From: a bacterium
GTDB taxonomy: Bacteria > Cyanobacteriota > Vampirovibrionia > Gastranaerophilales > Gastranaerophilaceae
Direction: 5' to 3'
Assembly: GCA_017470245.1 (NCBI GenBank)
Contig: JAFUEV010000045.1
Coordinates: forward strand, 17,484 to 81,483
Length of the DNA: 64,000 nucleotides
A program made the position numbers and the translations under genes. Positions 9,023 through 17,834 of this stretch are shown one piece after another; the stretch's first letter is position 1, and each line of letters begins with the position of its first letter. The notes under the pieces were generated by a model, which saw only the letters and a program-made list of their open reading frames with translations, had not been told where the DNA came from and searched no databases.

Positions 9023-9343
9023 ATGAATAATGAAGAAAAAATAAAGATTATAGAAGATATGCAAGCAGTAGTTGAGCAAATGAGACTGGATGATTTAGAA
9101 GAAGATTCATCACTTGCTGATGAAACATTTGAATGTTCTTGCTGCGGAAAAACTCAACCCTTAGCGGGTTCAATACAGTATGGCAAATACAGACTTTGTA
9201 ATAGCTGTGTTTTACTTGCTGAAACCGGATTCGCAATCGGTAAATTTAAAAATGCTGATGAGCTTATAAAAGCAATGGAAGATACAAGATTACAAGAAAT
9301 GTGCGAATTTATAAAGCAAGAAGAACGCAAGGAAACTAATTAA
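9023..9343 (+). CDS. Small zinc-ribbon protein
   Basis: 106 residues with two CxxC knuckles (Cys38/Cys41 in CSCCGK and Cys59/Cys62 in CNSC) that should bind one zinc ion, flanked by acidic helices. Its TAA stop overlaps the ATG of the following matrixin protease by one base (TAATG), so the two are translationally coupled. An AAAGGT site precedes the ATG, and a TTATCA-18-TATACT promoter-like pair lies at 8971-9000. It may be a partner, inhibitor or chaperone of the protease; this is inferred only from coupling. Confidence 0.75.
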   Translation: MNNEEKIKIIEDMQAVVEQMRLDDLEEDSSLADETFECSCCGKTQPLAGSIQYGKYRLCNSCVLLAETGFAIGKFKNADELIKAMEDTRLQEMCEFIKQEERKETN

Positions 9344-10128
9344 TGAATAGGCTTACATATTTAAATGCACATTTGAAGAATGGTTGTTTAATAAGATGGC
9401 CGGAAAAATGTTTTCCATTGCCTGTTTATATAGCACCTTGCACATTTTATTCTTTGGCTGAAGCAGACAGATATATGTATATAAATATGGCTGCAGAGGC
9501 AATTAATACCTGGGAAGCAATAGGACAAGGCAGATTTTCTTTTGTACTTGCCCCCACACTAAATGATTCACAAATGAATGTAGAATGGAGAAGAGTAGAC
9601 AGAAAATCTCTCGGTAATTGCACATTTAATTATGATAAAGAATCGAGATTATACTCTGCTGAAGTTTCAATAGGTATTTCAGACGGGATATTACACCAAA
9701 AATATATGGATGAGAATGAAGTATATCATACAATTCTTCACGAAATTGGACACGCACTGGGATTAGGACATTCTCCAAATCCTGATGACATAATGTTTAC
9801 ACCTCACCAATACGGTAAAGTTACTCTTTCACAACGTGATATAAATACAGTAAGATGGTTGTATAATTTACCATTGGGAAGTTCTGTTGATTCATTAAAT
9901 AAGACTTATTCAACTTCTTGTACAAATATTGATGATATTATAATGAAAATAGAAGGTGGAGAAGCAACGTCTCAATTTCAAAAAACACTTAATAATATAA
10001 ACTCAGCTCCCAAAAGAAGTTTAGAAGATGATCAAAAGAAACTGGCACAAATAAAAAAATTTCAGCTATCAATACAAAATGTTAAACTTCCGAAAGAATT
10101 AGCAGATAAATTTAAAGATATGTCATAA
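9343..10128 (+). CDS. Matrixin-like zinc metalloprotease (M10 type)
   Basis: 261 residues. The metzincin signature HEIGHALGLGH gives zinc ligands His133, His137 and His143 and catalytic Glu134, and a Met-turn follows at Met151 (DDIMF), so the catalytic core is complete and of matrixin (M10A) type. The N-terminus is hydrophilic with no signal peptide or cysteine-switch propeptide, which is unusual for a family that is mostly secreted. About 80 residues of uncharacterised, lysine-rich helix follow the catalytic domain. It is coupled to an upstream zinc-ribbon gene and followed 20 bases later by rnpB. Confidence 0.85.
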   Translation: MNRLTYLNAHLKNGCLIRWPEKCFPLPVYIAPCTFYSLAEADRYMYINMAAEAINTWEAIGQGRFSFVLAPTLNDSQMNVEWRRVDRKSLGNCTFNYDKESRLYSAEVSIGISDGILHQKYMDENEVYHTILHEIGHALGLGHSPNPDDIMFTPHQYGKVTLSQRDINTVRWLYNLPLGSSVDSLNKTYSTSCTNIDDIIMKIEGGEATSQFQKTLNNINSAPKRSLEDDQKKLAQIKKFQLSIQNVKLPKELADKFKDMS

Positions 10129-10148
10129 TTTTATGCAATAATATAAAC

Positions 10149-10477
10149 GAGAGCAGTCGAACAATCGCGTATAAGTTTTCTTATATGAGGAAAGTCCGGA
10201 CACCTTAGGGCAGAACGACGGATAACATCCGCCGAGGGCAACCTTAGGACTAGTGCCACAGAAAAGTAAACAACCTTATAGGTTCAGGTGCAACGGTAGT
10301 GTAAAAGACTACAGGGAGTATTGAAAAATGCTTGCCGGGTAAACTCCGTTCGGGTGCAAGATTGAATGAAAGGTTAAGGTGACCCGCCGTCTTTCAAAAA
10401 TCGCTAGAGTTGCAGGGCAACCTGCTTCCCAGACAGATGATTGTTTAGAAACAGAATCCGGCTTATGAACTGCTCTC
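10149..10477 (+). ncRNA. rnpB: RNase P RNA, bacterial class A
   Basis: The ends pair perfectly as helix P1 (GAGAGCAGT at 10149-10157 with ACTGCTCTC at 10469-10477). Inside are the conserved elements GAGGAAAGTCCGGAC near 10188-10202, the AGTGCCACAGAAA block near 10252 and the P15-region GGGTAAACTCC near 10338, in the expected order. Length is about 329 bases. It is the catalytic subunit for tRNA 5' maturation. A TAATAT hexamer at 10137-10142 is well placed as a -10. It converges on the gene ending at 10480 with two bases between. Confidence 0.95.
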
Positions 10478-10479
10478 TT

Positions 10480-11388
10480 TTATAATGTAATATTATGTGA
10501 AAACATATATTCTTTTAACTTTTTTATAGCTTTTCTGTTTTCTTCAGAATCAGGGAAATGTTTCATTGCAAATTCACAAATATCACGTTCTTCTAAACCA
10601 ATATCTTTTGCACTTTTCTTGTCTTGTTTCGCAACACTTGTTGTTAAGTCATTCATCCTTTTTAACGTCAATCTTGACTGTATTTTGGGATATTCAGAAG
10701 CATATAGTTGTTTTGCACTTTGCTTATCGGTCAAACCGGCATAAGCTGCTTCTAATAGATATCTAGTAACTGCAAGTTCTATATCTTCAATTTCTTTGTG
10801 AGCTCTTTCCATAATGGTATCATCACCGATATCATATCCGCTTTCATCGTTTTTACCTATTAATTCCAAAATTTCATACTTCTTTTCAATCATTTTTTTA
10901 TGTAATTCATATCCGGCTTTAACAGTATACGGAAGCGAAGGATTAATTGATATATATGACGGTAAGCCTATAAAAGTATTCGAAATATCATCATCATATA
11001 AAAGCAGCGGTACTATAGGATAATCTTTATCTTTTGGATTAAATTCGACTTTATATTGGTTAGATATTGTATTATTAAAAACTTGGACTTCCGGCGGTTT
11101 TTCTCTAAATTCTAATCTCGGATATCTAAAATTGCCACATCTTATAAAGCAATCTTGATAAGGATATAAATTAGCTATTTCATTCAACATATAATAATCT
11201 TTAGCTAAGAATTTAGGTTCTCCTTTTTCTGCACAAACATTACCTAAATCTACATTATTTTCAATATATAAAGATTTAAAAGCAGGTGAACAACTGTTTA
11301 CAGTTTTTTCAATATTATTAGAATTAGAATTTTGTTTTACGTTTTTAGGAAATGATTTGTAAAAATTATTTATAGGTGAAATTTTCAT
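10480..11388 (-). CDS. Lineage-type hypothetical protein with PAFKS motif
   Basis: 302 residues from the ATG at 11388, which has GGAG six bases upstream; the frame is open back to 11517 but without a ribosome site. It begins MKISPINNFYK and has the motif SPAFKS near residue 38, after a Ser/Asn-rich linker. The middle (about 60-170) is rich in Tyr, Pro and Asp, and the C-terminal half is charged helices. No membrane segment or known domain. The N-terminal signature is shared with the next gene (KPAFKA), encoded divergently. Function unknown. Confidence 0.75.
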   Translation of the reverse strand: MKISPINNFYKSFPKNVKQNSNSNNIEKTVNSCSPAFKSLYIENNVDLGNVCAEKGEPKFLAKDYYMLNEIANLYPYQDCFIRCGNFRYPRLEFREKPPEVQVFNNTISNQYKVEFNPKDKDYPIVPLLLYDDDISNTFIGLPSYISINPSLPYTVKAGYELHKKMIEKKYEILELIGKNDESGYDIGDDTIMERAHKEIEDIELAVTRYLLEAAYAGLTDKQSAKQLYASEYPKIQSRLTLKRMNDLTTSVAKQDKKSAKDIGLEERDICEFAMKHFPDSEENRKAIKKLKEYMFSHNITL

Positions 11389-11541
11389 AGAGAACTCCAT
11401 TATCATTTTTCTTAAAATTTCAAAATTATAAATTTGCGTATATATTTCTTCATGTAAAAAAAAATTAACATTTTTTAATATACTATCAATAATTTTAATG
11501 ATGATTTTTTTATGCACACGTAAGATCGGTATGTTTTTTAT

Positions 11542-12285
11542 ATGAAAATATGTTCTCGTTGTAAAAATAATAATATAAATGCAACTAAGCCTGCATTTAA
11601 AGCTATTCCGTCAAAACCAATTTTTATTCCTGAATGCGTTGGAGAATTGGGAAAAAGGGTCGGAAAATATGTAAACACGCCTGAACAAAAATTATTAATG
11701 GCAATAACAGCTCTATCATTACAACCATTAATTGACTTAAAATTTGCCGATGATGAAAAGAAACATGATGCTGCAATAAAATCTGCATCTAAAGCTATAG
11801 CAGGAGGATTAACAGGTGTAACAATAAGAGCATGTTTTCTTAAATTAATGGAAATGCTCGTAGGATATGATGCAAACGGATTACCCAAGAATAACTCATT
11901 TAACAGAAAATATTTTTTCCCGAATAAAGCCTATGAAAAATGGAAAGAAAACGAAATTAAAGCTGTTAGAGATATGAATAAATATACAAAAAATCTTGGT
12001 TCTTTGTTTGCGGTTGCATTTATGATTCTATTTTCTAATTCAAAATTAGATGTGCCTTTAACAAGTGATATACAGGATTTTATTACAGGCATAGTAAAAG
12101 AAAACAAGACCTGGACAAAATCTTTTCACGATGTTACGTCTGTAAGAAAAAATAAAATTAATAATTGGTTTAACATTAGAAAAGAAAAAGTTTTAAAGAT
12201 AGGCAGAAAATTCAAAAAAATAGGTCTCGCAATAGTTGAAAAGGATTCGGATACAACTTCCGCTACTAAGGAGAATGGGAAATGA
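11542..12285 (+). CDS. Lineage-type hypothetical membrane-associated protein with PAFKA motif
   Basis: 247 residues, beginning MKICSRCKNN with the motif KPAFKA at residues 16-21. Two hydrophobic stretches (about 50-65 with a Gly-rich helix near 85-100, and about 155-168) suggest membrane association. The C-terminus is strongly basic. It overlaps the next gene by 4 bases (ATGA). No Shine-Dalgarno is evident; TATGTT sits six bases before the ATG, a weaker match to the leaderless pattern seen elsewhere. No family recognised. Confidence 0.7.
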   Translation: MKICSRCKNNNINATKPAFKAIPSKPIFIPECVGELGKRVGKYVNTPEQKLLMAITALSLQPLIDLKFADDEKKHDAAIKSASKAIAGGLTGVTIRACFLKLMEMLVGYDANGLPKNNSFNRKYFFPNKAYEKWKENEIKAVRDMNKYTKNLGSLFAVAFMILFSNSKLDVPLTSDIQDFITGIVKENKTWTKSFHDVTSVRKNKINNWFNIRKEKVLKIGRKFKKIGLAIVEKDSDTTSATKENGK

Positions 12286-13310
12286 AAACTCCATTAAACA
12301 TATTATCCGAAGCCGTTATTGCACCATTACACAACTTCAGAAAAGCATACTTAAATACGCATTATTTACGCCAAGGTGCAGATAAGCTATCAAATTTTAT
12401 TTATGAACATGGTAAAGAAACTGATATCATGTTACTTTTTTTTAATGCTTTATCAATTATTTCCAGCCATATAGCACAGATTAAAGGACTAAAAAAAAGC
12501 GACAGAGAAAATAAAGATTATCTTATAAATCAAGAGAAGAAGGAACTTCTGCTTGATTCATTGTTATCAGTAGTTCCGCCTTTTTTATTAAATAAATTTC
12601 TAAGAAAGCAATTAGATGGTGGTAAAATAACAACCAGGAGTCATTATAAAAAAATTACGGAATTTGCCGTAAATGAATTAGGTTTATCAACTGATGATTT
12701 ATTTAATACTGAACATATAAGACCGGCAAGAGAAACTATAGTTAACGGTATACACAGATGTGCAAATAACATAATAAAAAGATTTCCTAATATGCCAAAC
12801 ACATTGAGCAATATAATTTCAGGCGGAAGGGATTTATTACAAAAATCAAAACATTATATCGGTGCTGGAAAAGTTATACCATCAAGCACTGAGGATATTG
12901 CTAATGCTTTAGATTATAAGTTTAAAGATTTACCAGAAGTTTTAGGAAAAAATAAATTCTACAACAAAAATGCACACGATGATCTGAGTGGTATGATAGA
13001 AGGATTACTCATTCTTACAAGTATTGCTTACGTTATAGTTGCAAATAATATTGTTATGCCAATACTTAAAAATAAAATGGCAAACAGAGAATATGAAAAA
13101 GAACTAGCAAAAAAGGGTGAAACTAAAGAAAGTATAAAAAGGAAGAAAAGATTTTCATGTTTTGATTCACCTACTATAGAAAACTCAACCGATAATATTT
13201 TTTCTAATTTTAATAAAGCTCAAACATATATCAAAAAGCCAATTAAACAATTTAACTCTTTTGATTTGACAAATGAAATCATAAGACAATCTACAGGACT
13301 CAAAATTTAG
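12282..13310 (+). CDS. Hypothetical membrane protein, partner of preceding gene
   Basis: 342 residues, coupled to the preceding gene by a 4-base ATGA overlap with GGGAAATG as ribosome site. Hydrophobic segments lie near 50-66, 83-98 and 243-265. The rest is basic and helical, including a long central region and a Lys/Arg-rich stretch after the last hydrophobic segment. No catalytic motif or known domain seen. The pair may encode a two-component membrane assembly. Confidence 0.7.
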   Translation: MKTPLNILSEAVIAPLHNFRKAYLNTHYLRQGADKLSNFIYEHGKETDIMLLFFNALSIISSHIAQIKGLKKSDRENKDYLINQEKKELLLDSLLSVVPPFLLNKFLRKQLDGGKITTRSHYKKITEFAVNELGLSTDDLFNTEHIRPARETIVNGIHRCANNIIKRFPNMPNTLSNIISGGRDLLQKSKHYIGAGKVIPSSTEDIANALDYKFKDLPEVLGKNKFYNKNAHDDLSGMIEGLLILTSIAYVIVANNIVMPILKNKMANREYEKELAKKGETKESIKRKKRFSCFDSPTIENSTDNIFSNFNKAQTYIKKPIKQFNSFDLTNEIIRQSTGLKI

Positions 13311-13319
13311 TTATTATTG

Positions 13320-13325
13320 TATAAT
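13320..13325 (+). promoter_or_regulatory. Putative -10 of tRNA-Arg
   Basis: TATAAT ends ten bases before the mature tRNA 5' end, with a T-G directly upstream. No clear -35. Confidence 0.4.
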
Positions 13326-13335
13326 AATTACATTC

Positions 13336-13409
13336 GTGTCCGTAGCTTAACAGGATAGAGCAAAGATCTCCGAAGTCTTTAGATGTGGGTTCAATTCCCA
13401 TCGGGCACA
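13336..13409 (+). tRNA. tRNA-Arg (anticodon CCG)
   Basis: A full cloverleaf: acceptor GTGTCCG pairs with CGGGCAC (one G-U), D arm GCTTAACAGGATAGAGC, anticodon stem AAGAT/GTCTT around the loop CTCCGAA, giving anticodon CCG (reads CGG), and T arm GTGGG-TTCAATT-CCCAT. Discriminator A at 13409. The 3' CCA is not encoded. A TATAAT at 13320-13325 is placed for a start just before the tRNA. Confidence 0.93.
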
Positions 13410-13458
13410 AATTTTAATATTTAATACAAATTTTAAAAATATAATAAAAGCTACGAAA

Positions 13459-14412
13459 CTATAAAATATCATATTTATTCATATTTAATTTAATATTGCC
13501 AAAGAGAAAATGCTGATATATATTTGCAAAAGCAATATCTCTGTATATTTGAGCTTTTAATTTTTCACTATTTTCAAATTTCATTTGATTTCTTATTTTT
13601 GAAATAAATTGTATAGTTATTTTTTCGCCGTAAATATCTTGATTAAAGTCAATAATGTGGGTTTCTGTTTTTAACTTTTGCCGATTTTCAGCATCAAAAT
13701 AACCATGATTTAATATACCATTGTATATTTTACCGTTTACATCAACTTGAACATAATATACCCCTGTTGGAATAGATATTTTTTCTTTGGGATATTGAAT
13801 GTTAGCACTAGGGAAACCCAATTTAGAAGCTATTTTATCACCATGTATAACTTTACCTGTTACAAAAAAGTTATATCCCAACAACTTATTTGCTTCTATG
13901 AAGTTTCCAAGCTGCAATTTATTTCTAATAACAGAACAACTGACAACATCACCATCAATCACACAAGGAGGAATTTCAAAATATTTATAACCAAGTCTAT
14001 TTTGATTTGATTTTAAAAATTCACTGTTACCTTCTTTATTAAAACCAAAACTATGGTTATAACCTGTTGTGATAGCAATTGGTGAATAATATTTTATTAG
14101 GATATTTTCCAAATAGTCTTGAGCTTTTATATTTGATATAGCTTTAAAATCCAAAATGACAACATTATCAACTCCAAGAGCTTGAAATTTTGCGATTTTT
14201 TCATCAAGCGTTAGTATCTGTTCAACTTTTTGGTTAGTTAAAACATTTAAAGGATGGTTTTTAAATGTAATAATAGTAGAAGAAGTATTATTTTCTTTTG
14301 CAATATTAATAGCATTTTTTAGCACTACTTTATGCCCTTGATGTATTCCGTCAAAGAAACCTAATGCTAATGATGTTTTATTAATATATGTTAATTGCTC
14401 GTATATTTGCAT
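13459..14412 (-). CDS. ribF: Bifunctional riboflavin kinase / FAD synthetase
   Basis: 317 residues. The N-terminal nucleotidyltransferase domain (1 to about 180) has the FFDGIHQGH motif with His25 and His28, the TGYNHSFG segment near 122 and CSVIRNKL near 164. The C-terminal flavokinase domain has KLGFPSAN near 197, PTGVY and LNHGYF, with the usual helical end. It makes FMN and then FAD from riboflavin. No Shine-Dalgarno: TATAAT (14424-14419, minus strand) is followed by exactly six bases and the ATG, with TTCAAC 17 bases further upstream, so a leaderless mRNA is likely. Confidence 0.95.
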   Translation of the reverse strand: MQIYEQLTYINKTSLALGFFDGIHQGHKVVLKNAINIAKENNTSSTIITFKNHPLNVLTNQKVEQILTLDEKIAKFQALGVDNVVILDFKAISNIKAQDYLENILIKYYSPIAITTGYNHSFGFNKEGNSEFLKSNQNRLGYKYFEIPPCVIDGDVVSCSVIRNKLQLGNFIEANKLLGYNFFVTGKVIHGDKIASKLGFPSANIQYPKEKISIPTGVYYVQVDVNGKIYNGILNHGYFDAENRQKLKTETHIIDFNQDIYGEKITIQFISKIRNQMKFENSEKLKAQIYRDIAFANIYQHFLFGNIKLNMNKYDIL

Positions 14413-14447
14413 AAAGTAATTATAGACAAAAATAATTTATTGTTGAA
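14413..14447 (-). promoter_or_regulatory. Leaderless-type promoter of ribF
   Basis: On the minus strand TTCAAC, a 17-base spacer, TATAAT (14424-14419), six bases, then the ribF ATG. The predicted transcript would start at the start codon. Confidence 0.55.
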
Positions 14448-14466
14448 TACTATTTTTAGGGATATT

Positions 14467-16572
14467 ATGAGTAGAAACAAAAGTATACATATTTATAAAA
14501 ATTCGGGAGTACTTACTAATTGTAATGAGTATTTAGGGGCATATTTCACACCTGAAAATGATATTATATTTAAATTTTTTACATTTTCTGAAGTAAAACA
14601 AGTATTTCTTGAAATTAAACCACATGGCAAAGAATTACTAAAGTTTGAAATGACTCCATTTTGCAACGGGAAATGGTATTTAAGATTACAAAACGGCGTC
14701 GCAAAAAGTGGTGACAGATACAGATATGTATTCGAATACAAAGGAGAAACAATTTCAGTAAAAGACCCATGTTCAATGTGGCAGGATACATATTACAAAT
14801 GGTCAAAATTATATAATCACAGTTTATATAAATGGCAGGATTATGACTGGGTATGTTCAGATGACAGTAAAAAAATAAGCAGATTATCCGGTATTAACAA
14901 TCGTTTTATGCCTGTTAATGCATTACGAATTTATGAACTTCATATAGGAACATTTACAAAAGAAGGTACTTATAATGCTGCAAAAGAAAAATTAAAACAT
15001 ATAGCTAATGATTTACACTTTAATGCAATTGAAATTATGCCACTTGAAAATACATATTCATTTAATTGGGGCTACGATGGTGTTGATAAATATGCGCCGA
15101 ATCATACATACGGAACACCTGATGAGCTTAAATCATTTATAGATTATGCACATTTACTCAATTTAAACGTAATAATGGATATTGTACCAAATCATTTAGG
15201 TCCTGATATTGCAGAATTACAAAGAACCGGTCCATATATTGAAGGAGAAAATTGTTTTGGTTACAAGTTTAATTTTGAAAGAGACGAAAATTCTGTTCAA
15301 GTGCGTTATTTCATAATAGGTGCAGCACTAAACTGGCTTATAAATTATCATTGCGACGGTTTACGTGTCGATATGACAAAATTTATGTGCAGCGACTTCA
15401 CAATGAAACAAATGGTTGCCGAAATTAATTTTCATTCACCAAATACATTTATTATTGCAGAAGACGGCAGAGATAATGATTCAAGAGTTACAATGCCATT
15501 TCCACGTGAAGAAATAGAAGAAAATGAGTTTTTCCATAAAAAATTTATACAAAAAATTTCTGATAACACAATTTCTTTGTCAAGTTTAGGCTTTGATTCC
15601 GAATGGGATTTTCCTTTTCATAAACAAATAGCAGCTTCTGTTCTTGGCGTATGGGATTGCAGAATAAAAAATATATACGATTTTGATTATTCACTAAGGT
15701 CAGCTCAAACAAGAGTTAAATATCCAATGAGCCATGATGAAATCGGGAATATGGACGGAACAAGACTTATCACCAAAATTCTGGTTAATGAATTAAATAT
15801 GAATGATAAAGTCTGCGAATTTAGTCATCCTCTTATATGCAAATTAATCGCACATGCCGCACAAACAATAGCTAACTCATTAGTTTCAGGGAAATTGGAT
15901 AATATGACGGAACAAGAGCTTCAAAGTTTTTGTTTACGAAATGCACTACCCAAAAATACATCTGTGTCTACAATATATTCTGCCTATAAAAAGGCTGTTT
16001 CAATGCATAAACTTGTTATAGGTAAAGTATTCTCGATACCGGGGCCGAAAATGATATTTCAAGGTGATGAATACGCCGATTTGTCATACTTTAAATTTTT
16101 TAGAAAATTTTCAATAGGCAAGGAATTATGTCTAAATGATAAAGGTTATGAACCCGGTCTTGCAGCATTTAATGATTCAAAGTTAGGCACAGTTAAAGTT
16201 GCTGATAAATATATATATATAAATAAAGGTGTCGAGAAATTTGTTTCTGACTTAAATATATTAAATGAAAAGAATATATCTCTCTCATCAGGGAATATAG
16301 AAAAAACAATTGTTAATGAGCAGTCCGATGTTCATTGTATTTATACAAGAAAAATATATAACGATATTTTCTCTGTTTCTAATTTTTCTTCAAAGCCCTA
16401 TGAATCCAATTATGGTATTTTATTCCCAAAAGGCAAATGGAAAGAAATTATTAACTCAGATAATACAATATATGCCGGTGAAGGTAAATATTTAAATAAC
16501 GATAAAATATTCGAACAATTCTCCCATATTTCTTTGCCTGCCTACGGAATAATATTCTTTGAAAAAGTCTAG
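14467..16572 (+). CDS. GH13 family enzyme, branching-enzyme/TreZ-like
   Basis: 701 residues from the ATG at 14467, preceded by AGGG; upstream in-frame codons overlap the ribF start. A CBM48-like beta domain (about 20-100) precedes a GH13 barrel: IYELHIG at 155, DIVPNH at 238-243, DGLRVD with nucleophile Asp302, AEDGRD with acid/base Glu332, and SHDE with Asp424. A beta-sandwich C-domain ends the protein. The arrangement fits a 1,4-alpha-glucan branching enzyme or maltooligosyltrehalose trehalohydrolase. The QGDEYADLSYFKFF segment resembles the TreZ form, while the large size resembles GlgB. Role in glycogen or trehalose metabolism; exact activity open. Confidence 0.82.
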   Translation: MSRNKSIHIYKNSGVLTNCNEYLGAYFTPENDIIFKFFTFSEVKQVFLEIKPHGKELLKFEMTPFCNGKWYLRLQNGVAKSGDRYRYVFEYKGETISVKDPCSMWQDTYYKWSKLYNHSLYKWQDYDWVCSDDSKKISRLSGINNRFMPVNALRIYELHIGTFTKEGTYNAAKEKLKHIANDLHFNAIEIMPLENTYSFNWGYDGVDKYAPNHTYGTPDELKSFIDYAHLLNLNVIMDIVPNHLGPDIAELQRTGPYIEGENCFGYKFNFERDENSVQVRYFIIGAALNWLINYHCDGLRVDMTKFMCSDFTMKQMVAEINFHSPNTFIIAEDGRDNDSRVTMPFPREEIEENEFFHKKFIQKISDNTISLSSLGFDSEWDFPFHKQIAASVLGVWDCRIKNIYDFDYSLRSAQTRVKYPMSHDEIGNMDGTRLITKILVNELNMNDKVCEFSHPLICKLIAHAAQTIANSLVSGKLDNMTEQELQSFCLRNALPKNTSVSTIYSAYKKAVSMHKLVIGKVFSIPGPKMIFQGDEYADLSYFKFFRKFSIGKELCLNDKGYEPGLAAFNDSKLGTVKVADKYIYINKGVEKFVSDLNILNEKNISLSSGNIEKTIVNEQSDVHCIYTRKIYNDIFSVSNFSSKPYESNYGILFPKGKWKEIINSDNTIYAGEGKYLNNDKIFEQFSHISLPAYGIIFFEKV

Positions 16573-16581
16573 GAATAATTA

Positions 16582-17832
16582 TTATATTCTTTCTAAAACG
16601 TATTTTATAGCACCCCTGTTGGTATTGAAAACAGATTGAGCATTTTTACAATATTCACTATATTTCTGCTCATCGGAATAAAAAGATAAAAGTTCATCTG
16701 CTAATTCTTTTTCACTGTTGACAATAACTGCACATCTGTTTTCAGTAACAATTTTATACACATCTTTAAAATTAAAAACACAATTTCCTGAAATTACAGG
16801 TTTATTCCATATATTTGCTTCCAAAGGATTGTGACCGCCGGTTGTAGAGAAACTGCCACCAATGAAAGCAATATAACATATAGAAAACAACTTAGAAAGT
16901 TCGCCCATAGTATCAAGCATTATTATATCTTTTTCTTCAAAATTATTATTATTAGAACGTCTGCCCCAATTATATCCTGTATTATTAATTAAAGACGAAA
17001 CTTCTTCATAACGTTGAGGATGTCTTGGAACAAGTAAGAGTTTAGCATCTGAATATTTATTTTTTAAGATTTTAAAAGCATTAAGAACAATTTCGTCTTC
17101 ACCTGAATGAGTACTTGCAGCAATAAATAGTCTATATTTATCAGTTTTCAATTCATTCACATAACGTTGAATTTCATCAGGAGTTAAATTTTGCTCTATA
17201 TCGAATTTCAGATTTCCCATTACTTCAACTTTGTCTGATTTAGCACCAAGTTTAACAATTCTTTCACCATCAGATAATGATTGCATAAATATCTTTTCAT
17301 ATCTGTTTAATATAGGCGCAATAAAAAGCTTGATTTTATTATAGCCGTCGAAAGAATGAGGAGAAATTCTACCGTTAACAGTATAAACTTTTACTCCTTT
17401 CAATTTTGCTATTGAAACAAGACATGGCCAAATTTCAGTTTCTGCAATGATAATTTTTTCGGGTTTGAAAGCCGATAAAAAGGATAAAACGCTGAAGAAA
17501 AAATCAAACGGATAATAAGTAACAATATCTGCTATATCCTTAAATGATTTTTGAGCAATTTCTTGCCCCGTTTTAGTTGTTGTTGTAACGACAATTATTT
17601 CATCGGGGTGTTTTATTCTATATTGTTTAACTAAGTCTTTTATAGCATTTGTTTCGCCAACAGATACTGCATGAAAGACAGTGGATTTTAAACCTTTAGT
17701 ATTTGCCTTATAAAATCCGAATTTAGTCCAAAATCCAGCTCTGAATTTTGGTTGTATAATCATTGCTATCAATATAATCGGTAAAAATAATATTAATAAA
17801 AGAATTAAAACAATATTATAAATAAATACCAT
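16582..17832 (-). CDS. waaA: 3-deoxy-D-manno-octulosonic acid (Kdo) transferase
   Basis: 416 residues with an N-terminal membrane anchor (about 5-27) and the GT30 fold. The acceptor-side motif HAVSVGE puts the likely catalytic glutamate at Glu60; AETEIWP and NGRISPHSF follow in the N-lobe, and the donor-side GGSFSTTGGHNPLE motif lies in the C-lobe. WaaA adds Kdo to the lipid A precursor at the inner membrane, so this organism should make Kdo-containing lipopolysaccharide. It follows secA by two bases and is probably co-transcribed with it. Confidence 0.93.
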   Translation of the reverse strand: MVFIYNIVLILLLILFLPIILIAMIIQPKFRAGFWTKFGFYKANTKGLKSTVFHAVSVGETNAIKDLVKQYRIKHPDEIIVVTTTTKTGQEIAQKSFKDIADIVTYYPFDFFFSVLSFLSAFKPEKIIIAETEIWPCLVSIAKLKGVKVYTVNGRISPHSFDGYNKIKLFIAPILNRYEKIFMQSLSDGERIVKLGAKSDKVEVMGNLKFDIEQNLTPDEIQRYVNELKTDKYRLFIAASTHSGEDEIVLNAFKILKNKYSDAKLLLVPRHPQRYEEVSSLINNTGYNWGRRSNNNNFEEKDIIMLDTMGELSKLFSICYIAFIGGSFSTTGGHNPLEANIWNKPVISGNCVFNFKDVYKIVTENRCAVIVNSEKELADELLSFYSDEQKYSEYCKNAQSVFNTNRGAIKYVLERI

Positions 17833-17834
17833 AA

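Noticed and set aside
13459..14450. FMN riboswitch upstream of ribF
   Set aside because: The predicted transcript has no leader and no RFN-like sequence is visible.
14395..14466. Upstream start for the GH13 gene
   Set aside because: It overlaps the ribF start region and promoter, and the ATG at 14467 has AGGG upstream.
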